Below, piece after piece: positions 25,138-33,888 of a stretch of 64,000 nucleotides of DNA. Source of the stretch: Pseudoruminococcus_B sp937901805. Lineage in GTDB: Bacteria; Bacillota; Clostridia; Oscillospirales; Ruminococcaceae. Where the stretch lies: positions 15,149 through 79,148 of the forward strand of contig CAUWNS010000007.1 in the NCBI GenBank assembly GCA_963560245.1, given 5' to 3'. Both the position numbers and the translations under genes were made by a program. How positions within the stretch are numbered: position 1 is the first letter of the stretch; each line of letters opens with the position of its first letter. A model generated the notes under the pieces. The model was not told the DNA's origin. It made no database searches and saw nothing but the letters and a program-made list of their open reading frames with translations.

Positions 25138-26253
25138 TCAGTGTTGTCCTTCCTCTTCCGGTTTAGTCAAGTCTTCCTTTTCCTCATTTGATTCCGGACC
25201 TGTCCGGCCCTTTCTGGGTTTTATGGAAAGTGAACTGAAACGGGACTGCATCTGGCGGGTATATGCTTTTGCCATCTCAAAAGAATGTCTGCTCAGCTGC
25301 GTATGGTGATAGTACAAGTACGCACAGATGCGATCCAACAGAGAACTGACGCTGTTGAGAATAATCACCGCAAAACAGGCCCCTGCCTCAAACGCGCCAT
25401 ACCTGGAAAACCACATCGTGACAAGACCGGCTAAAACCGCATATAGTATTTTAGCTGGTTTGAGTTTTGGCGCCGTCGCGCAGTCCCCGGCAATAAATAC
25501 CGCCACAAAAACGATTCCGCCCGAAACCAGCTCATAAAATGCCGATCCAATCCGGCTGGACATCACGCGCGGGAACAGATAGGCATAGGCACCCATCGTT
25601 ACAAGCATGGTCACCGGAATATGCCAGCTTACACTACCGAGCGCAAGTAGTAATAACAGACAAGTAGCCACGACTAAAATATTAGTGGCTCCCATCGGTC
25701 CCGGGAATTTTCCCAAAATCATTTCCATTTTTCCAAAATTGGGGATTCCCTCCAGCTTCAGTACTGCCGCCGTACTCTGTACCAGGGGAGTGGAAAGATC
25801 GCTTTCCAGTCCCAGCCTGGTGAATGGGATCGGATAATAAAACATCAATTTCGAATAGGCAATACTTAAAAAAGCAATTCCCACTGCCGCCGGGTTAAAT
25901 GGATTTTTCCCAAATCCTCCGAACGGCCATTTTGCCACCACAATTGCGACAAAGGCGCCGATGACCGGAATATAATAGGGTATGGAAGCCGGCATCAGCA
26001 TTGCCATTGTAACGCCTGTTACCAGTCCCGATAAATCCAGGGGCTCAATCCTCCGGTTGACCAGCAGCATACAGAGCATATCTAACAGATAGCAGGAAGC
26101 CCCGCTGATTACGGTTACCATCAAAGCGCGCAATCCATAATAATAAACCGCCATCATTACCAGAGGTACCAGCGCGATCAACAGACTCGTCATCATCCAG
26201 GGAACGGAATTCTTTCCCCTGACAAACGGGGCGCTTGTGAACCTAGCTCTCAT
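25138..26253 (-). CDS. RnfD-like membrane subunit lacking the flavinylation motif
   Basis: 371 residues, RnfD/RsxD/NqrB family with about nine hydrophobic segments. Conserved parts include FGGFGKNPFNPAAVGIAFLSIAY, PLDLSGLVTGVTMAMLMP, and the C-terminal GDCATAPKLKPAKILYAVLAG. Canonical RnfD carries covalent FMN on the Thr of a (S/T)GAT motif just before a PL pair. The corresponding region here reads SDLSTPLVQSTAAVLKLEG with no GAT. The polar C-terminal tail (about 325-371) is an extra. The start overlaps the RnfC-like gene by 11 bases. Confidence 0.82.
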   Translation of the reverse strand: MRARFTSAPFVRGKNSVPWMMTSLLIALVPLVMMAVYYYGLRALMVTVISGASCYLLDMLCMLLVNRRIEPLDLSGLVTGVTMAMLMPASIPYYIPVIGAFVAIVVAKWPFGGFGKNPFNPAAVGIAFLSIAYSKLMFYYPIPFTRLGLESDLSTPLVQSTAAVLKLEGIPNFGKMEMILGKFPGPMGATNILVVATCLLLLLALGSVSWHIPVTMLVTMGAYAYLFPRVMSSRIGSAFYELVSGGIVFVAVFIAGDCATAPKLKPAKILYAVLAGLVTMWFSRYGAFEAGACFAVIILNSVSSLLDRICAYLYYHHTQLSRHSFEMAKAYTRQMQSRFSSLSIKPRKGRTGPESNEEKEDLTKPEEEGQH

Positions 26254-27508
26254 GGGCAGCGTCCTCCTCTACGGCATTTTCCCTTGCAAGATGTTGCTTG
26301 GCATTTTTCATGTAGGAAATCAAATCAATTCTGGAGGGGCAAATATAGGAACAGGCTCCGCATTCCACACAGCTCTGAACCCGGTATTCACGGCATTGTT
26401 CGTACTCCCCGGCCCTGCTCAGCCGGTACAGGTAATAGGGCATCAGACGGGAAGGGCATGCGTCCACACATTTTGCACATCCCATGCATTCAAAATGCGT
26501 TTTTTGCCCGGTACGCAGGGCAAAAATCCCTCTGGTAGCCGGGCCGACCGGAATCTCGCTGTTGACGACAGAACACCCGTTCATCGTCCCGCCAACCACA
26601 ATGGTATCCGGCTTGTGCTTGATTTTGCACAGTTCTAGTACCGCCCCAATCGGCGTGCCAATGGGGACTTCCATGTTCCTGGGCGTTTTCAGGCAGTTTC
26701 CGGAAACGGTGATAATTACAGTGTGGTGTGGAATTTCCAAACAGACTGCCCGGTATAGATGATACAGCGCGGCTGCGCCTAAAAAGAGGGTCGGCTGCTG
26801 GCCATCCGCCTGCGCCTGCATGGTATACCGCACTGGGTATTTCCCCTTGATCTGCTCTACAGCGATCCCCTCAATTTCCGATGGAAACTGGTAGGAGAGC
26901 TCCATGTCCCTTACAAATACGCAAATGCTTGTCTCCCTTGCCTCCAAGGCGGCGCAGGCAATTTGGAGTCCCTTTGCCACTTCTCGCCCAAAATAGCGGA
27001 CAACAGCCATCCCTGCGCTCTGATAGGGCTCGTCCTCAATTGCATCGGCGACAACTCGGGTAACCCCTTTTTCTCTTGCCTCTTCCAGTTTGTCTGCAAC
27101 CGGGCGTCCGTCCAGTTCGCAGATTACGCCAAACCGGCGGGCAAGCTCGATTACTTTTTCATAGCAGACGTCGTCTGCCCCGCGTTTTTCATTTTCATCA
27201 AACTCTGTGATGATGGAGTCAATTTTGGTAATACGGGCACATTCCGTATTCCCCAAAAAGGGCAGATCCAACTGGATTTTTTCTTTAAAAAAGCCGTTGA
27301 TGGCCGGGTAGAAAAAATCCCCGTTGTCTTTGTTTTCCAAAAAAGGCTGTTCTTTGAATACGTTAAAACCCTGCTCAAACAATAGCTTTGCGGATCCCGA
27401 CAATGGGATATAAACGTATTCCGGGTCGTTCATCCGCAAAATTCCAGAGGAAAATGCAGGTTCTTTATACTGAATCGGCATGATGCCGCGCTGATTGCCT
27501 ATAATCAT
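26243..27508 (-). CDS. RnfC-like iron-sulfur subunit with altered nucleotide site
   Basis: 421 residues; the first gene of the Rnf-like operon, with AGAGGTGAG upstream of ATG 27508. Both C-terminal 4Fe-4S motifs are complete: CMGCAKCVDACP (about 340) and CVECGACSYICP (about 380). The family segments VVGGTMNGCSV and NSEIPVGPATRGIFAL are kept. The glycine-rich flavin/NADH loop GxGGAxFPT typical of RnfC and NuoF is replaced by a stretch near ICELDGRPVADKLEE (about residue 125), and the following ECEPY motif is reduced to EDEPY. It may pass electrons but is unlikely to bind NADH and FMN in the usual way. Confidence 0.8.
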   Translation of the reverse strand: MIIGNQRGIMPIQYKEPAFSSGILRMNDPEYVYIPLSGSAKLLFEQGFNVFKEQPFLENKDNGDFFYPAINGFFKEKIQLDLPFLGNTECARITKIDSIITEFDENEKRGADDVCYEKVIELARRFGVICELDGRPVADKLEEAREKGVTRVVADAIEDEPYQSAGMAVVRYFGREVAKGLQIACAALEARETSICVFVRDMELSYQFPSEIEGIAVEQIKGKYPVRYTMQAQADGQQPTLFLGAAALYHLYRAVCLEIPHHTVIITVSGNCLKTPRNMEVPIGTPIGAVLELCKIKHKPDTIVVGGTMNGCSVVNSEIPVGPATRGIFALRTGQKTHFECMGCAKCVDACPSRLMPYYLYRLSRAGEYEQCREYRVQSCVECGACSYICPSRIDLISYMKNAKQHLARENAVEEDAAHES

Positions 27509-27619
27509 GGTAAGTGCTCACCTCTTGCACACAGGCCGTCCAAATACGGCCAAAACTCATATCAAAACGAACTGCGCCGTACCGTTTGCCACGGCCGCGC
27601 CATAAGGAGTGGATTTCCC

Positions 27620-28183
27620 TTGAAAATTGAATGTAACGGCCAAAACAGTATGAAAGCTGTCCTCACCCGGGCCGATATGGAACGGTACTGTGTCACCTAT
27701 GAAGAGCTCAGCTCTCAAAACCGCGCCACCAGAAACCTAATTCTTTCCATTTTAACCCGTGCCAAATTACAGACCGGGTTTGACGCCTCCAGCGGGAAAC
27801 TGCTGGTCGAGGTGTATCCCTGCGAAGACGGCGGATGCGTATTCGCCTTTTCTGTACTAGATTCCTCGGAAAAAGGGGCGCCGGAGGAAGAACTCCCTCT
27901 GGTTTTTGCTTTTGAAGGCATTGATCCCCTTTTTTCCTGCTGCTGCAGAGTGCAGAGGGAGCTCCTTTCCAGCATCCAGGCAAGCTGCCTGTACCGGACA
28001 CAGAACAGCTATGTGCTTCTGGTTTATCCTAAAAACGGGTGTTCCGACCCTGTTTCCAGCCTGCTGCTGGAATACGCAAAACCTTTAAAATCCGGAAAAT
28101 ATACGGCCGCCTATTATGCGGAACATGCAAAACCCCTGATTGAACAGCGTGCCGTTTCCCTGCTGGCCTCCTGTGTCGGCTGA
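27620..28183 (+). CDS. mecA: MecA-family adaptor protein
   Basis: Adaptor that delivers substrates to ClpC protease in Bacillus (competence regulator). 187 residues from a TTG start at 27620 with AAGGAG ten bases upstream. The N-terminal part follows MecA (MKIECNGQNSMKAVLTRADMERY split around the VTYEEL segment, then TGFDASSGKLLVEVYPCEDGGCVF). The C-terminal part is shorter and cysteine-rich compared with MecA/YpbH. It is divergent from the Rnf-like operon and convergent with rpe, its stop lying two bases from the rpe stop. Confidence 0.78.
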   Translation: MKIECNGQNSMKAVLTRADMERYCVTYEELSSQNRATRNLILSILTRAKLQTGFDASSGKLLVEVYPCEDGGCVFAFSVLDSSEKGAPEEELPLVFAFEGIDPLFSCCCRVQRELLSSIQASCLYRTQNSYVLLVYPKNGCSDPVSSLLLEYAKPLKSGKYTAAYYAEHAKPLIEQRAVSLLASCVG

Positions 28184-28185
28184 TC

Positions 28186-28857
28186 TTATCCTCTATAATG
28201 GCGCAGAGCCGTATCTGTAAGCGCCTGAACCGCCGCATGGTAATCCGCCTTGGAAAACAGAGCGGAGCCGGCTACCAGGACATTAGCGCCTGCCGAACAG
28301 ACTGCCGGAGCGGTTTGTTCGGAAATGCCGCCGTCCACCTCAATATCCAGATCCAGACCCCGTTCCCTTGCCGCTTCATAGAGCTCCGCGACCTTGGAAA
28401 CCGGACCCTGCATAAATTTTTGCCCGCCGAATCCAGGCTCCACCGTCATGACAAGCGCCATTTCAATGTCGTCCAGGTAGGGCAGGATCTCAGATACCGG
28501 GGTAGCAGGCTTAATGGAAAGCCCGGCCGCCTTTCCAAAAGAATGGATGCGATCAATGGTATCGCAGATATTGCTGTCGCATTCTGTATGGAAAGTGATC
28601 AGATCTGCTCCGGCCTTTACATAGTCTTCAATATAGGATAACGGATCGGAAATCATCAAATGTACGTCAAAACGGGCGTTTGTGTGCCCCCGCAGAGCGG
28701 AGATCACACAAGGCCCCATTGAAATGTTCGGGACAAAGTGTCCATCCATCACATCCAGGTGCAGATATGCCGCGCCGGCAGCATCCATGGTGTGAACCTC
28801 TTCGGCAAGGCGGGAAAAATCCGCCGCCAGAAGAGAAGGGGAAATTTTTATTTGCAT
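28186..28857 (-). CDS. rpe: Ribulose-phosphate 3-epimerase
   Basis: Pentose phosphate pathway enzyme interconverting ribulose 5-phosphate and xylulose 5-phosphate. About 223 residues from ATG 28857 (MQIKISPSLLAADFSRL), with GGAGG nine bases upstream. All family motifs are visible: HLDVMDGHFVPNISMGP with metal-binding H and D, DVHLMISDP, MTVEPGFGGQKFM, and EVDGGISEQTAP followed by AGANVLVAGSALF. It ends two bases from mecA in a convergent layout. Confidence 0.95.
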   Translation of the reverse strand: MQIKISPSLLAADFSRLAEEVHTMDAAGAAYLHLDVMDGHFVPNISMGPCVISALRGHTNARFDVHLMISDPLSYIEDYVKAGADLITFHTECDSNICDTIDRIHSFGKAAGLSIKPATPVSEILPYLDDIEMALVMTVEPGFGGQKFMQGPVSKVAELYEAARERGLDLDIEVDGGISEQTAPAVCSAGANVLVAGSALFSKADYHAAVQALTDTALRHYRG

Positions 28858-29178
28858 CTGGGCAATCCTCCAATTCTGTCCATGTCCGGACGGTCCGAAA
28901 TATAAAAAATCAATGTTCTGCTGCAATTTTGTCAAATTGTATGGAAAAACGGCAGACGGTTTCCGCTTATCTGTTTTTCTTCCTTTGGGGCAAACCGCCA
29001 GTCTTCGCCAATGTTTTGTTCTGCGAAACTGATAAATAATCGATCTTATTTTAAACCAACTGCACAAAAAGGTCAATAAAACCCAAAGGTTTAAGAGAAA
29101 CTCTTTTCAAAATGTTTTCATTGTGATACAATTTACTAAGAAATATTCAAAATTATGGCTAAAGGTAGGGAAATTATT
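28858..29178 (+). other. Divergent promoter region of rpe and the aldo/keto reductase gene
   Basis: No gene is seen in this 320-base gap. An AT-rich segment on the plus strand with a TACAAT hexamer about 50 bases before the reductase start is the likely -10 of that gene. Nothing else structured was recognised. Confidence 0.4.
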
Positions 29179-30309
29179 ATGGACAAACGCCAATTTGACC
29201 GTCTTGATTCCACTCTTCCCCGTCTCGCTTTCGGCTGCATGCGCCTCCCGAAAACACCCGATGGGAAAATAGATTATGCCGCCGCAGGTGAAATGGTGGA
29301 TTATGCTATGGCCCATGGCTTGAACTATTTCGATACCGCCTATGTCTACCACGATCAGGATTCGGAAAACTTTGTCGGACAGGCTTTGAAAAAATATGAC
29401 CGTAAATCGTTCTATGTCGCAACGAAACTTCCCTTGTGGCTGTGTGAAACCAAAGAGGATATGGAGCGCATCTTTAACGAGCATCTGCAGCGCCTGCAAA
29501 TGGATTATATCGACTTTTACCTGCTCCACTCCACCAACCGCGGGGTCTATCCAAAATGGGCGGAGTTTGGCGCCTATGAATTTATTGAACAGAAGAAAAA
29601 AGAGGGAAAAATCCGTAACATCGGTTTCTCCTTCCACGCGGACAAGGATCTGCTGGAGGAAATCCTCTCTTCCCACCACTGGGATTTCTGCCAGCTGCAA
29701 ATCAACTATCTCGACTGGCATAACGGCGACGCCAAGGAACTCTATGATCTCACCGTCAAGCATGATGTTCCCGTCATGGTCATGGAACCTGTACGCGGCG
29801 GCTATCTCTCCTCTTTTGCTCCCGCAGTCGAAGCCCCTATGAAAGCCTGCCATCCGGAGCTGTCGGTTTCCGCATGGGCTCTGCGCTGGGTCGCTTCCCT
29901 TCCAAATGTTGCTATTGTCCTGAGCGGCATGTCCAACATGAAGCAAATGCAGGATAATGTCAACACTTTTACGGATTTTGAACCGATGAATGACGAGGAA
30001 TATCAGGTCATTGATAAAGTGCTCGCGGAGCTGGACAAAATCAAACCGATCCCCTGCACCGGATGCCGGTACTGCATGGATTGCCCGAACGGGGTCGACA
30101 TCCCGGCGGCCTTTGCTGCATACAATGACTACAAGAAAACAGAGAATAAAGAACTGATTCTCAACCGCTATTTTAACCCGAACAACGCTTCCAAACTTGC
30201 CTCTCAGTGCATTGCGTGCGGAGCCTGTGCACCGCAGTGCCCGCAGCACATCAACATCCCAGAAGAACTTGCCAGAGTTACTAGGGAATTGGAAGCACTC
30301 AAGGGTTGA
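29179..30309 (+). CDS. Aldo/keto reductase with C-terminal 4Fe-4S domain
   Basis: 376 residues. The N-terminal AKR TIM barrel has FGCMRLPKTPDGKID, the catalytic D and Y in YFDTAYVYHDQDSE, K and H in ATKLPLWL and YLLHSTN. The C-terminal part (from about 290) is a ferredoxin-like domain: CTGCRYCMDCPNGVDIP (about 293) and CIACGACAPQCPQHINIP (about 343), two 4Fe-4S motifs. This fusion is common in anaerobes, where it probably uses ferredoxin or links NADPH to iron-sulfur electron transfer. The start ATG at 29179 is chosen for its match to family starts. Confidence 0.9.
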   Translation: MDKRQFDRLDSTLPRLAFGCMRLPKTPDGKIDYAAAGEMVDYAMAHGLNYFDTAYVYHDQDSENFVGQALKKYDRKSFYVATKLPLWLCETKEDMERIFNEHLQRLQMDYIDFYLLHSTNRGVYPKWAEFGAYEFIEQKKKEGKIRNIGFSFHADKDLLEEILSSHHWDFCQLQINYLDWHNGDAKELYDLTVKHDVPVMVMEPVRGGYLSSFAPAVEAPMKACHPELSVSAWALRWVASLPNVAIVLSGMSNMKQMQDNVNTFTDFEPMNDEEYQVIDKVLAELDKIKPIPCTGCRYCMDCPNGVDIPAAFAAYNDYKKTENKELILNRYFNPNNASKLASQCIACGACAPQCPQHINIPEELARVTRELEALKG

Positions 30310-30349
30310 TTTTGACAAATCCCTATTCCCAATATATTTTCTCAGACTG

Positions 30350-30443
30350 AAGAATCGAGGGCGCCCCTGCTTTGATATGTACCCCCTTTACTGGACACCC
30401 AGTAGAGGGGGTACATATCAAAGCAGGGGCGCCCTCGATTCTT
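30350..30443 (+). repeat. 94-base near-perfect palindrome with IS-like ends
   Basis: A hairpin with a perfect 38-base arm (AAGAATCGAGGGCGCC... from 30350 and its complement ending at 30443) continues inward with one T-G wobble and six more pairs to a loop of about four bases. Inside each arm sits TGATATGTACCCCCT, which resembles terminal inverted repeats I recall from IS3-family elements, placed head to head. A T-rich stretch follows on the plus strand, so it may also end aldo/keto reductase transcription. It could be a MITE-like remnant. Confidence 0.8.
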
Positions 30444-30789
30444 TTTCTATTTTCCCGCAGGAAATCAAAGCACACCCTGCCCCCAAAAAACAGGAGAGAT
30501 TCCTATCTGGACAGGCAGTACTATGGGCGCGTGTACCGGCGTTTGAGAACAAATGCCACCCTCTGTACTGAACAGGGCATGCGGACTTTCCCGGGACATG
30601 CTTTTGGATTTCATGAAAAAATCCTGCCGGCGAGATCTGCCTGCCCCTCTTTCGCGGAAGGCAGAAAGCTCTCCGCTTAGCATACCCTTTTTATCCTATG
30701 CGGGCATGTGTTTTACTGTCCATCCCCTTCAGCAGAGAGGTTTTCAAATGAACGTCTTTTCCTTCCTTTTCTGCCCTTCAAAAGAAAAA
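30444..30789 (+). other. Gene-free or decayed stretch
   Basis: No family features were recognised on either strand. The open frames here are short, lack ribosome sites and look random. The stretch sits between the palindrome and the degenerate HxlR gene and is probably decayed DNA. Confidence 0.4.
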
Positions 30790-31167
30790 TTAAAGAAAAA
30801 AACCTTCAAAAAAATTTCTCTTTTTTCCCCCGCTCTTTCCAAACAGCCTGGTACCATGTCTCCCATCGGGCATAGCCTCTAAAATTTTCTTCAAACTGCA
30901 TCCCATATCCGTTAGAGTATATTCCACAAGCGGAGGAAGTTCTGCATAGGATTTCCTTGTCAGCGAATCATCCTCTTCCATAGAACAGGGGTTTGCCGTC
31001 AACCCCTGTTGAGAAATCTTTCCTGCCGATTTTTTCAACCCCCAAAAATGTTTGATTTGCTCCATCAAGTCGCGGAGAACCGAAACTTTCCATCGTTTGC
31101 TGAGCAAGGTCAATGTTTTCTCTACCGGACAAGCTAGGGCAAGGGCGGTATTTTTATGAAAAAACAA
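30790..31167 (-). pseudogene. Degenerate HxlR-family regulator
   Basis: About 125 codons show HxlR winged-helix landmarks: ACPVEKTLTLLSKRWKV, then KISQQGLTANP, a degraded SMEEDDSLTRKSYAELPPLVEYTLTDMG, and SLKKILEAM. Several otherwise conserved positions are altered (the GPLRFxEL helix is replaced by EQIKHFWGL), the C-terminus after EAM is unrelated, and there is no good start or ribosome site; the frame begins six bases after the AEC stop. It is best read as a decaying gene, though an active regulator cannot be excluded. Confidence 0.55.
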
Positions 31168-31172
31168 TTTTC

Positions 31173-32111
31173 TTACAGGACAAATCCTATTACAATCACC
31201 ATCAGCGGAATGGTTAGTATGGAAAGCACGGTTGAAATCGCAATGATCTTGGAAGCATAGATAGCATCTCCGCCGTATTTTGCCGCCAACATTGAGGTCG
31301 CAGCCGCGGCGGGACAGGCCATCGCGATAAAGTTCGCCAGGTAAACCAGCGGCTCAGACGGTAAAAGCAGATACATTGGAATCATCAGCAGCGGGAATAC
31401 GATCAGCCGAATCAGGGAAGTATAATAAATACGCACCTCTTTGAGTGCCTGTAGAATATTGGAACGCGCAATGTATGTCCCTATAATGATCATGGCAAGC
31501 GGGGTGTTCAGGTTGGCAATATGCCCGACTGCCTGCCCAACCGGATCGGGAAGGGAAATCGGAGTAAAGAAAATCAAAAATCCAATGAAAATCCCTATCA
31601 CACCAGGATTCAACAACAGCTGCTTAGCCACCGCCCCCGGTTTCACCCGTTCTTTCTGGCGCCCTCTGATCGCTGCAACTCCCTGAGTCCAAAGGGTAAT
31701 GTTAAACAGGGCCAAAAATGCAGAGCCGTAAAACACGCCTTCTTCCCCCAAGACAGATAAAATCAGGGGGATTCCCATGAACCCGGAATTGGTATAGATG
31801 CTGCAAACTCGATCAATGTTGTATTTCCCCCAATTTTTTTTGGAAAATAAAAATCGGGAAAGCAGAATCATCACCGCATGGGCAATGGTCGCATACAAAA
31901 AGGCAACTCCCAAATTTTTTGCCAGGTTTGGATCGAACTCCTGGTTATAGGACTGAATGATTACCGCCGGGGAAACAATCAGCAGCACAATGTCCGTCAT
32001 CTGCTTAATGCCCCGTTTCGTCACCAAGCCCACTTTGTCACAGATATACCCCACCGCGATCAGCAGGAACATGACGATGACCTGCGTCGCTACTTTGGAT
32101 GCCAAATCCAC
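31173..32111 (-). CDS. AEC-family transporter
   Basis: Auxin efflux carrier (AEC) family permease, about 312 residues and ten predicted membrane helices. A GTG start at 32111 is preferred because AAAGGGG lies eight bases upstream; longer in-frame starts lack a site. Features: YICDKVGLVTKRGIKQMTDIV at helix 1-2, TNSGFMGIPLILSVLG (central broken-helix motif N-x-G-F-M), and PAAAATSMLAAKYGGD near the end. Prokaryotic members move organic acids such as malate; the substrate here is unknown. Confidence 0.85.
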   Translation of the reverse strand: MDLASKVATQVIVMFLLIAVGYICDKVGLVTKRGIKQMTDIVLLIVSPAVIIQSYNQEFDPNLAKNLGVAFLYATIAHAVMILLSRFLFSKKNWGKYNIDRVCSIYTNSGFMGIPLILSVLGEEGVFYGSAFLALFNITLWTQGVAAIRGRQKERVKPGAVAKQLLLNPGVIGIFIGFLIFFTPISLPDPVGQAVGHIANLNTPLAMIIIGTYIARSNILQALKEVRIYYTSLIRLIVFPLLMIPMYLLLPSEPLVYLANFIAMACPAAAATSMLAAKYGGDAIYASKIIAISTVLSILTIPLMVIVIGFVL

Positions 32112-32475
32112 ATGAAAAACCCCTTTTTCGGGAGTAATCCGCCTGTCCCATTCCTCTGTCAGGCAGTCCCCGTACTGTATGATATAAAATTTATCATACA
32201 ACATGCAGGGCCATCCGGCAATTGTCAGAAACGACAGATTTTTTCGATTTCATACAAAAAATACGAAAAACAACAAGTTTTGTTTCTTTCAATTCCTCTG
32301 ATTTTTTCCAAAAGACTTCTCATCAATTCTTTCCTTTACAAAATGAAAAATTCTCAATCTGCATGGAAATCAAATTCTTCACATGAATAAAGACAGGGGA
32401 AACAGAAAATACTGATAGTACATATCCAATGCGATAAACTGCCAGATACACTATCAACCTTGCGGAGGAAGTACT
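32112..32475 (+). other. AT-rich gap upstream of the spoIIQ-like gene
   Basis: No gene is seen. The stretch carries the divergent control regions of the AEC gene and the M23 gene. A possible sporulation-sigma type -10 (GATACACT) lies about 30 bases before the M23 start, but the -35 is unclear. Confidence 0.3.
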
Positions 32476-33273
32476 ATGAACAGAAGAAATCCAAAATCCA
32501 AATTCACAAAATTCCTGACTGGCAAAGGCTTTTATATGGTTCTTGCCGCCTGTCTCGTCGGCACCGGAGCGGCGGCTTTTATTGCGGTGCAGCAGACGAC
32601 GGATCGTCTGACGAGCCCTAATAATCCGGATCAAGTTCCCAGCCAGGTACAACAGGTGCAAAGCGAACCAGAAAGGGGTGTTTCAAGATTAGAGGAAGCA
32701 GGAAAACCAGTGGAAGGAGTCCCGACCGAATCATCGATCTCGTCGTCTTCAGCGTCAAACTCCTCATCCTCCTCGTCGCAGTCATCTGCGCAGCAAAACC
32801 CATCGTCCGAGCCGTCCGATACCTCCGTGCAGCCAACGGAGCAGGAGCAGTCGCAAAAACTGCAGTTCATGCTGCCCGCCTCCGGTAATGTACTCAACCC
32901 TTTCAGCAATGGGAAACTGGTCAAATCCACAACCCTGGGCGATTGGCGAACCCACAATGGCGTTGATCTCTCGGCGGAACCCGGTACTCCGGTCAAATGT
33001 GTGGCAGACGGTACGGTTACCAAAGTGGAATCCGACGGGCTGTGGGGGACTGTCATTGAAGTCACTCATGCTGACGGCCTTATCAGCATCTACAAAGGTC
33101 TCGGCGACGCCCTGAGCGTTTCGGAAGGACAGGAAGTGGAAATGGGTCAGGTGATCGGGGCAGTCGCCCCCAATTTCCAGGCGGAAGTGGCAGACGGTCC
33201 GCATCTCCATTTTGAACTCATGCAAAATGGGGAATATGTCGACCCCCTCACTACGATGGATAAAGTGGAATAG
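32476..33273 (+). CDS. M23-family peptidase-like membrane protein, SpoIIQ-like
   Basis: 265 residues: short basic start, one membrane helix (about 18-38), a low-complexity S/Q/P-rich linker (about 45-130, with a long run of serines), then a LytM/M23 domain. The zinc-site patterns are both present: HNGVD (about 157-161) and PHLHFE (about 241-246), so unlike B. subtilis SpoIIQ, where one ligand is lost, this could be catalytic, as in Clostridia. SpoIIQ links to SpoIIIAH across the forespore septum. A GGAGG site precedes the ATG by about nine bases. Confidence 0.82.
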   Translation: MNRRNPKSKFTKFLTGKGFYMVLAACLVGTGAAAFIAVQQTTDRLTSPNNPDQVPSQVQQVQSEPERGVSRLEEAGKPVEGVPTESSISSSSASNSSSSSSQSSAQQNPSSEPSDTSVQPTEQEQSQKLQFMLPASGNVLNPFSNGKLVKSTTLGDWRTHNGVDLSAEPGTPVKCVADGTVTKVESDGLWGTVIEVTHADGLISIYKGLGDALSVSEGQEVEMGQVIGAVAPNFQAEVADGPHLHFELMQNGEYVDPLTTMDKVE

Positions 33274-33307
33274 AAAAAACGCTGCCTTTTGCCGGCAGCG
33301 TTTTTTC
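33274..33307 (+). terminator. Terminator after the M23 gene
   Basis: CGCTGCC pairs with GGCAGCG across a seven-base loop, with A and T runs on either side. Confidence 0.9.
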
Positions 33308-33832
33308 TTTGATTTTCTGTCTCTGCCAAAAAAGACGGCGATGTAATTTTTTCCTGTTCCCTTATTCGGCAAACGCCCCTTTTCTATCAAAAAAGAAAAA
33401 TCTGCTGAAAATCTCAATTCCCTTGATTTTTTATACAATCCGGGTTATGGTCTGGACGCCCCGTTTGAAAAGTAAGGCTGCAGCCGTTGTCTGAGATGAT
33501 TTTCCGCTTGTCAAAAGCCATCGGTACAAATATCGATGCAGTTCACAGGCAGGATATTTCCTGATGTCCGGTCCGTTAGGACATCAGAAAATAATTATAT
33601 GGTTACAAATGCGGATAAAACTCTGGAATACTTTTCAGTTCTTTCTTATTATAGCGGTAAGATCGGGCTTTGGAGATTTGAGGGAAGGGATCTTGCGGGA
33701 GTTTGCAAAATGCAAGAATTATCCGTTCCGGCAGTGTTTCCCTGGGCGGTTCCATCAAATCGAAGCTCTGGAAGCCATAGAATCCATAAGGAATAAAGAG
33801 GATAAGCAGTTCCATATGTCGAAAAATTCCCT
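33308..33832 (+). other. Gene-free accessory stretch
   Basis: No protein family was recognised. It holds a small hairpin (CTGATGTCC / GGACATCAG at 33561-33587). A plus-strand open frame of 90 codons (33564-33836) lacks a ribosome site and homology that I can see. It is probably decayed DNA. Confidence 0.4.
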
Positions 33833-33861
33833 TTGACAATTTTCACAGTCTTTTGTACGAT
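33833..33861 (+). promoter_or_regulatory. Sigma-A promoter upstream of the broken gene
   Basis: TTGACA at 33833-33838 and TACGAT at 33856-33861 with a 17-base spacer, 28 bases before the ATG of the frameshifted gene. Confidence 0.65.
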
Positions 33862-33888
33862 AAAATCAAAATGGGGAGAGGAAGACAG

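Noticed and set aside
29107..30318. A 403-codon minus-strand frame opposite the aldo/keto reductase
   Set aside because: The plus-strand gene carries full AKR and ferredoxin motifs; the opposite frame has none.
33564..33836. A 90-codon plus-strand frame before the frameshifted gene
   Set aside because: No ribosome site, low-quality hydrophobic start and no recognisable family; a decayed gene cannot be excluded.
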